In this document: positions 6,510-11,220 of the stretch, one piece after another | How positions within the stretch are numbered: the first letter of the stretch is position 1 | Layout: each line of letters starts with the position of its first letter | Assembly (NCBI RefSeq): GCF_934372025.1 | Contig: NZ_CAKROJ010000066.1 | Location: 1 to 11,220, forward strand | Direction: 5' to 3' | Length of the DNA stretch: 11,220 bases | Source: an uncultured Blautia sp. | GTDB lineage: Bacteria > Bacillota > Clostridia > Lachnospirales > Lachnospiraceae | Position numbers and translations under genes: made by a program | Notes under the pieces: model-generated | Told to the model about the DNA's origin: nothing | The model's input: the letters and a program-made list of their open reading frames with translations, nothing else | The model's database searches: none

Positions 6510-6552
6510 GACAGCGAAACGTAAAGAGAATAAACTTCAGGAGGAAAAGACC

Positions 6553-7569
6553 ATGGCAATTTTAGTAACAGGTGGAGCTGGTTTTATCGGAAGTCACACT
6601 GTAGTAGAACTTCAGAATGCAGGATATGATGTAGTTGTGCTGGACAACCTGAGCAACTCCAGTGAAAAGAGCCTTGAACGTGTAGAAAAAATCACAGGAA
6701 AGCCAGTTAAATTTTATAAAGTAGATATTCTTGACAGGGAAGGTCTGAACGAAGTATTTGAGAAAGAAAATATTGATTCCTGTATTCATTTTGCGGGATT
6801 AAAAGCAGTTGGAGAGTCTGTCGTAAAACCTTGGGAATATTATGAAAACAATATTGCAGGAACACTTACACTTGTAGATGTAATGAGAAAACATGGAGTT
6901 AAGAATATTATCTTCTCCTCTTCTGCAACTGTATATGGTGATCCGGCAATCATTCCGATCACCGAAGAATGCCCGAAAGGACAGTGTACCAATCCATATG
7001 GCTGGACAAAGTCCATGCTGGAGCAGATTCTTACAGATATTCAGAAGGCAGATCAGGAATGGAATGTGGTACTTCTTCGTTACTTCAATCCTATCGGCGC
7101 ACACAAAAGCGGCCTGATCGGAGAGAATCCGAATGGTATCCCGAATAATCTGATGCCATATATCACACAGGTGGCCGTAGGTAAGCTTAAAGAGCTGGGT
7201 GTATTTGGAAATGATTATGACACACCGGATGGAACAGGTGTCAGAGACTACATCCATGTAGTTGACCTCGCAAAAGGTCATGTCAAAGCATTACAGAAAC
7301 TGGAAGCCGGTTCCGGACTTAATATTTATAATCTTGGAACAGGTAAAGGCTACAGTGTTCTTGATATCGTAAAGAACTTTGAAGCGGCAACAGGTGTGAA
7401 GATTCCTTATTCTATCAAACCACGTCGTGCCGGCGATGTAGCATCCTGTTATTCTGATGCAACAAAAGCAAAAAGAGAGCTTGGCTGGGAGGCTGAGTAT
7501 GGAATCAAGGAAATGTGTGCAGATTCCTGGAATTTCCAGCAGAAGAATCCAAACGGATATGAAGATTGA
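6553..7569 (+). CDS. galE: UDP-glucose 4-epimerase
   Basis: GalE interconverts UDP-galactose and UDP-glucose through a 4-keto intermediate held with tightly bound NAD. The 338-residue protein equals the E. coli enzyme in length and numbering. It has the Rossmann motif TGGAGFIG (6-13), S124 in FSSSATVYG, and the catalytic pair Y149 and K153 in NPYGWTK. RDYIHVVDLA (231-240) and RRAGD (291-295) are typical. At position 299, where E. coli GalE has tyrosine, this protein has cysteine (GDVASCYSDA), as in human GalE; this residue gates access of N-acetylated substrates. I chose ATG 6553 because AGGAGG lies eight bases upstream; an in-frame ATG at 6508 would add 15 charged residues ahead of the Rossmann strand and lies inside the -10. 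The gene follows the nucleotidyltransferase but has its own promoter, so it may be only partly co-transcribed. Confidence 0.97.
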   Translation: MAILVTGGAGFIGSHTVVELQNAGYDVVVLDNLSNSSEKSLERVEKITGKPVKFYKVDILDREGLNEVFEKENIDSCIHFAGLKAVGESVVKPWEYYENNIAGTLTLVDVMRKHGVKNIIFSSSATVYGDPAIIPITEECPKGQCTNPYGWTKSMLEQILTDIQKADQEWNVVLLRYFNPIGAHKSGLIGENPNGIPNNLMPYITQVAVGKLKELGVFGNDYDTPDGTGVRDYIHVVDLAKGHVKALQKLEAGSGLNIYNLGTGKGYSVLDIVKNFEAATGVKIPYSIKPRRAGDVASCYSDATKAKRELGWEAEYGIKEMCADSWNFQQKNPNGYED

Positions 7570-7621
7570 TCGAAAGTGTTCTGTAACTGAATAAAAATTT
7601 GTGTATTGATCTGCACAGTAT

Positions 7622-7658
7622 AAAAAATCCGGTACAACATTGTTGTGCCGGATTTTTT
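7622..7658. terminator. Bidirectional rho-independent terminator between galE and the DUF1846 gene
   Basis: A 17-bp stem (7622-7638 with 7642-7658, one T-G wobble) closes on the loop ATT. The stem has a run of six A on the left and six T on the right, with a GC-rich middle (TCCGG/CCGGA). It therefore works in both directions: 52 nt after the galE stop on the plus strand, and 27 nt after the DUF1846 stop on the minus strand. Confidence 0.92.
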
Positions 7659-7685
7659 GAACATATGTTTAAGGAATAGATTTGA

Positions 7686-9164
7686 TTAATGATATTTCTT
7701 TTCTTTTTCAAATTTTGGTTCACAGGTCAGTTCAATACCCAGTTTACGGAATTCCCAAATGTCAACAGAAGACAGCATAACGGAGGTATGAGCCTGACAG
7801 CCTCTTAATGCAGGAAGCTGTTCCAGAGCTTTGCGTGCTTCCGGATTGTTGGCAGCACTGACAGAAAGGGCAATCAGTGTTTCATCGGTATGAAGTCTTG
7901 GATTTTTACTTCCAAGATACTGTGTCTTTAATTCCTGGATCGGTCGGATCGCTTCCGGTGAAATCACATGAGTTTTATGAGGAATACCTGCAAGCTCTTT
8001 TAATGCATTCAGAAGAAGTGCAGAAGAAGCTCCGAGGAGGTCGGAAGTTTTTCCGTAGATCATATGTCCGTCAGCAAGTTCCAGAGCAGCGGCAGGACCT
8101 TCGGTCTCTTCTTCTTTCTGAAGGCTTGCCTGAACAACCTTGCGGTCTTCCAGAGAAGCGTGAGCCTGTTTCAGGAGAAGTTCAATCTTACGTACTTCTT
8201 CCTCTGTACCTGTACCTGTAAGTAGAGCATCGCAGCTTTTGTAATATCGGCGTATGATTTCCTGGCGTGATGCTTCACAGCATACTTCATCATCCATAAT
8301 ACAGTTACCGGCCATATTGACACCCATATCTGTTGGGGATTTGTAAGGGCATTCACCCATGATTTTCTCGAACATGGCCTGAAGGACAGGAAAAATCTCA
8401 ACATCACGGTTATAATTAACAGTTGTCTCTCCGTATGCTTCCAGATGGAACGGGTCGATCATGTTGACATCATTCAGATCGGCGGTTGCTGCCTCGTATG
8501 CCAGATTGACAGGGTGTTTCAGTGGAATATTCCATATCGGGAAGGTTTCGAATTTTGCGTAACCTGCAGCTACTCCACGTTTATACTCATGGTAAAGCTG
8601 GGAAAGGCATGTTGCCATTTTTCCGCTTCCAGGTCCTGGAGCAGTGATGACTACCAGAGGTCTGGTGGTTTCAATGTATTCGTTTTTACCATATCCTTCA
8701 TCGCTTACGATAAGAGGAATATTGCTCGGATATCCTGGAATGCTGTAGTGGAAGTATACTTTGATTCCAAGCTTTTCGAGACGTTTTTTAAAGAGATCAG
8801 CACTGTCCTGACCGGCATAACGTGTGATGCACACACTGCCGACATAGAGTCCGCACTCGGTGAAGGCATCGATCAGTCGGAGAACATCTTCATCATAGGT
8901 AATACCGAGGTCTCCGCGCATTTTGTTTTTATCAATATCTGCGGCACTGATAACAATAACAATTTCAGCCTGGTCACTCAACTGCATGAGCATACGAAGT
9001 TTACTGTCTGGTTCAAAACCAGGAAGAACGCGGGAAGCATGATAATCATCAAAAAGTTTTCCGCCGAATTCAAGATAGAGCTTGTTGTCAAATTTACTGA
9101 TACGGTCACGGATATGCTCGGACTGCATGGTAAGATATTTGTCATTATCAAATCCAATTTTCAT
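7686..9164 (-). CDS. DUF1846 family protein, function unknown, with P-loop-like motif
   Basis: This 492-residue, apparently soluble protein has no signal peptide or membrane segment. It matches my recollection of the DUF1846 family, whose members are about 490-510 residues, conserved in Firmicutes and without an assigned reaction that I know of. The clearest motif is APGPGSGK at 175-182, a Walker-A-like loop after a hydrophobic strand (LVVITA), which suggests nucleotide or phosphate binding. Further conserved-looking blocks are MDDEVCCEASRQEIIRRYY (290-308), HTDETLIALSVSAANNPEARK (about 424-444) and a C-terminal GCQAHTSVML. No clear Walker B is evident. The start at 9164 has AGGAAAGGA about nine bases upstream. 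The gene is convergent with galE and divergent from ftsH, so the context does not fix its role. Family call good; function unknown. Confidence 0.88.
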   Translation of the reverse strand: MKIGFDNDKYLTMQSEHIRDRISKFDNKLYLEFGGKLFDDYHASRVLPGFEPDSKLRMLMQLSDQAEIVIVISAADIDKNKMRGDLGITYDEDVLRLIDAFTECGLYVGSVCITRYAGQDSADLFKKRLEKLGIKVYFHYSIPGYPSNIPLIVSDEGYGKNEYIETTRPLVVITAPGPGSGKMATCLSQLYHEYKRGVAAGYAKFETFPIWNIPLKHPVNLAYEAATADLNDVNMIDPFHLEAYGETTVNYNRDVEIFPVLQAMFEKIMGECPYKSPTDMGVNMAGNCIMDDEVCCEASRQEIIRRYYKSCDALLTGTGTEEEVRKIELLLKQAHASLEDRKVVQASLQKEEETEGPAAALELADGHMIYGKTSDLLGASSALLLNALKELAGIPHKTHVISPEAIRPIQELKTQYLGSKNPRLHTDETLIALSVSAANNPEARKALEQLPALRGCQAHTSVMLSSVDIWEFRKLGIELTCEPKFEKEKKYH

Positions 9165-9223
9165 TTATCGTTTTCCTTTCCTATCACATTTAGCCTTAGC
9201 AAACTTTCGGCTATCACGTTCCT

Positions 9224-9252
9224 AGTATACTACAAACATTAACAGTTTTCCA
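9224..9252 (-). promoter_or_regulatory. Candidate sigma-A promoter of the DUF1846 gene
   Basis: On the minus strand, TGGAAA (9252-9247) and TATACT (9229-9224) are 17 bp apart, giving a start near 9217 and a leader of about 52 nt. The -10 is good (five of six) and the -35 moderate (four of six). The leader holds two copies of CTATCAC (plus strand 9181-9187 and 9211-9217) of unknown meaning. Confidence 0.6.
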
Positions 9253-9253
9253 G

Positions 9254-9282
9254 TTGATTTATACAAGAAATCTCTTTATAAT
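9254..9282 (+). promoter_or_regulatory. Sigma-A promoter of ftsH
   Basis: TTGATT (9254-9259) and a perfect TATAAT (9277-9282) are 17 bp apart. The start would be near 9289, leaving about 21 nt before the ftsH ATG, with AGGAGG at 9298-9303. The -35 lies 1 bp from the -35 of the divergent DUF1846 promoter. No CIRCE-like or CtsR-like heat-shock operator is seen here. Confidence 0.8.
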
Positions 9283-9309
9283 AAAGAAGATAACAAGAGG
9301 AGGACAAGA

Positions 9310-11220
9310 ATGAATAATCAGATGGATAATCGGCCGGATCGAAACCGCCCGAATCGAAACAATCCTGATAATCAGGGACCGAATAAAAATCGCCAATCTA
9401 TTCTGGCTTTTTTAATTTGTCTGTTGATTTCTCTGGTCTGCTTAAGCTTTGTGACAGATGTGATGAGCGACAAGTCCAGCGAGATCACCTATGATAAATT
9501 TATCGAAATGGTAGAAAAGGATCAGATAAAGGAAGTTACCCTTCAGTCCGGTGTACTGACAGTAGTTCCGAAGATCCAGAAATCTTATCAGAATGCAACT
9601 TATAAGGTAAATCAGATGGAGGATGCAGATGCACTGACCAAACGTCTGGAGGGAACAGATATTATTTTCCATTATGAACAGCCGGATGCTATGGGTGAAT
9701 TTGTTTCTACTATGATAGGCATATTGCTTCCAACCGTAGTACTGTTCTTCATGCTGATGTTTTTTATGCGCCGGATGAACAAAGGCGGAAGTGGAATTAT
9801 GGGAGTTGGCAAGAGTCGTGCCAAAGCTTATATCCAGAAAGAAACAGGTATAACATTTAAAGATGTTGCCGGTCAGGAAGAGGCAAAAGAATCTTTGCAG
9901 GAGGTTGTTGATTTCCTTCATAATCCGGGAAAATATACGGAAATTGGTGCCAAACTTCCAAAAGGTGCCCTTCTCGTCGGACCTCCCGGAACCGGTAAAA
10001 CGCTTCTTGCCAAAGCTGTTGCAGGTGAGGCAAATGTACCGTTCTTTTCGCTGTCTGGTTCAGAATTTGTAGAAATGTTTGTAGGTGTGGGTGCTTCACG
10101 AGTGAGAGATCTGTTTGAGGAAGCGAAGAAGAATGCACCATGTATTGTTTTTATTGATGAGATTGATGCCATCGGTAAGAGCCGTGATTCCAGATATGGC
10201 GGTGGCAATGATGAACGTGAACAGACATTGAACCAGCTGCTGGCAGAGATGGATGGTTTTGATACGTCCAAGGGGCTTCTGATCCTTGCTGCGACAAACC
10301 GTCCGGAAGTACTTGATCCGGCACTTTTGAGACCAGGACGCTTTGACAGACGTATTATTGTAGACCGCCCGGATCTGAAGGGACGTGTAGAAATCCTCAA
10401 AGTACATGCGAAGAATGTTATGCTGGATGAAACAGTGGATCTGGAGGCTATTGCTCTGGCTACATCAGGAGCTGTGGGATCTGATCTTGCAAATATGATC
10501 AATGAGGCAGCAATTCTTGCAGTCAAAAACGGACGCAGAGCTGTTTCACAGAAAGATCTTCAGGAATCTGTGGAGGTTGTTCTGGTTGGTAAAGAGAAGA
10601 AAGACCGTATTTTAAGTCCTCAGGAAAGAAAAATCGTTTCCTACCATGAGGTCGGACATGCACTGGTCAATGCACTGCAGAAGGATGCAGAACCTGTACA
10701 GAAAATCACAATTGTTCCGAGAACTATGGGTGCATTGGGCTATGTTATGCAGGTACCGGAAGAAGAAAAGTACCTCAATACGCAGAAAGAACTGGAAGCA
10801 ATGCTGGTTGGATATCTGGGTGGACGTGCAGCAGAAGAAATTGTATTTGATACTGTTACTACCGGTGCAGCAAATGACATTGAGCAGGCAACTAAAGTTG
10901 CACGTGCAATGATCACACAGTATGGTATGTCGCAGAAATTTGGACTGATGGGGCTTGCTTCACAGGAGAATCAGTATCTGTCAGGTCGGGCAGTGTTGAA
11001 CTGTGGAGATGATACAGCAACTGAAATCGATCATGAAGTTATGCAGCTTTTGCATTATTCTTACGAGGAAGCTAAGCGGCTTCTGAATGAACACAGAGAG
11101 GCACTGGACAAGATTGCAGGATATCTGATCCGCAGAGAAACGATCACGGGTAAGGAATTTATGAAAATCTTCCGTGCAGTTGAGAAGGGACTGGAGATTC
11201 CGGAGAATCTGGAGGAACTT
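9310..11220 (+). CDS. ftsH: ATP-dependent zinc metalloprotease FtsH (3'-truncated by window edge)
   Basis: FtsH is a hexameric membrane AAA+ protease that extracts and degrades membrane and regulatory proteins. The frame is open for 637 codons to the window end, close to full family length, so only a short tail is missing. An N/R/P/D-rich cytoplasmic leader (1-30) precedes TM1 (about 31-49); an extracytoplasmic segment (about 50-130) is followed by TM2 (about 131-152). The AAA+ domain has Walker A GPPGTGK (224-230), the pore motif MFVGVG, Walker B ending D283-E284, and the arginine-finger block LRPGRFDRR. The protease domain has the zinc motif HEVGH (446-450) and the third ligand D523 in AANDIEQAT. 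The sensor-2 region reads SGAVGSDL where most FtsH proteins have PGFSGADL. AGGAGG lies six bases before the start. All catalytic residues are present, so the enzyme should be active. The substrates are unknown. Confidence 0.96.
   Translation, partial: MNNQMDNRPDRNRPNRNNPDNQGPNKNRQSILAFLICLLISLVCLSFVTDVMSDKSSEITYDKFIEMVEKDQIKEVTLQSGVLTVVPKIQKSYQNATYKVNQMEDADALTKRLEGTDIIFHYEQPDAMGEFVSTMIGILLPTVVLFFMLMFFMRRMNKGGSGIMGVGKSRAKAYIQKETGITFKDVAGQEEAKESLQEVVDFLHNPGKYTEIGAKLPKGALLVGPPGTGKTLLAKAVAGEANVPFFSLSGSEFVEMFVGVGASRVRDLFEEAKKNAPCIVFIDEIDAIGKSRDSRYGGGNDEREQTLNQLLAEMDGFDTSKGLLILAATNRPEVLDPALLRPGRFDRRIIVDRPDLKGRVEILKVHAKNVMLDETVDLEAIALATSGAVGSDLANMINEAAILAVKNGRRAVSQKDLQESVEVVLVGKEKKDRILSPQERKIVSYHEVGHALVNALQKDAEPVQKITIVPRTMGALGYVMQVPEEEKYLNTQKELEAMLVGYLGGRAAEEIVFDTVTTGAANDIEQATKVARAMITQYGMSQKFGLMGLASQENQYLSGRAVLNCGDDTATEIDHEVMQLLHYSYEEAKRLLNEHREALDKIAGYLIRRETITGKEFMKIFRAVEKGLEIPENLEEL

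Noticed and set aside
6508..6552. Upstream in-frame ATG for galE (adds 15 residues)
   Set aside because: The ATG overlaps the predicted -10 element, and the AGGAGG at 6539-6544 fits ATG 6553; the resulting 338 residues match E. coli GalE.
9181..9217. CTATCAC direct repeat (9181-9187 and 9211-9217) and a 5-bp TAGCC/GGCTA stem in the DUF1846 leader
   Set aside because: Both are too short and isolated to call a riboswitch or operator.
8445..9242. 265-codon open frame on the plus strand opposite the DUF1846 gene
   Set aside because: It is antisense to a well-supported gene, has no ribosome binding site or recognisable domain, and its translation looks like an antisense shadow.
1..11220. Mobile elements, CRISPR arrays, tRNA/rRNA genes, phage or defence genes
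   Set aside because: No transposase, integrase, regular repeat-spacer array, clover-leaf or defence domain was found; the gene content and composition look uniform and chromosomal.

Overview
The window looks like ordinary chromosomal sequence from a gut-type Clostridia bacterium, most likely Lachnospiraceae. This rests on moderately low GC, strong AGGAGG-type ribosome binding sites, sigma-A-like promoters, and the family-typical look of the FtsH, GalE, DUF1846 and Na/Pi cotransporter proteins. The genus is an inference and cannot be fixed without a search. There is no mobile element, CRISPR array, tRNA or rRNA. Eight protein genes are present; the first and last are cut by the window edges.

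Layout. (1) 1-423: the 3' part of a GreA-type transcript cleavage factor. (2) 482-4392: a phosphate module on the plus strand. It holds a Na+/phosphate cotransporter with a C-terminal PhoU-like domain, an OmpR/PhoB-type response regulator and a PhoR-like histidine kinase, with gaps of 43 and 1 nt, so it reads as one operon. Upstream lies an 11-bp-periodic array of TTTACA/TTAACA hexamers that resembles a Gram-positive Pho box, placed at about -60 to -22 from a candidate start. (3) 4373-4433: a long bidirectional hairpin overlapping the kinase stop codon, then a second hairpin with a TTCG loop. (4) 4452-5183 (minus): nagB, glucosamine-6-phosphate deaminase, convergent with the phosphate operon. 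(5) 5184-5429: a 246-bp divergent control region with a promoter on each side, an inverted repeat and AT-rich repeats. (6) 5430-7569 (plus): an NDP-sugar nucleotidyltransferase of undefined substrate, then galE with its own promoter and an upstream 15-bp direct repeat of 21-bp period. (7) 7622-7658: a bidirectional terminator shared with the convergent DUF1846 gene (7686-9164, minus). (8) 9165-9309: back-to-back promoters for the DUF1846 gene and for ftsH, which runs off the right edge with 637 codons open.

How the genes work together. The first block imports phosphate and probably senses it, with likely PhoP-type autoregulation. The middle block handles amino-sugar and nucleotide-sugar metabolism: NagB sends glucosamine-6-P to fructose-6-P, while the nucleotidyltransferase and GalE make and interconvert nucleotide sugars. 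GalE has a cysteine at the substrate gatekeeper position, which predicts that it also accepts UDP-GlcNAc/GalNAc. The last block holds the membrane protease FtsH and an uncharacterised conserved P-loop-like protein. I did not find a clearly new multi-gene system. The most useful points are the Pho-box-like array, the GalE gatekeeper residue, the galE upstream repeat, and two conserved proteins of undefined function.
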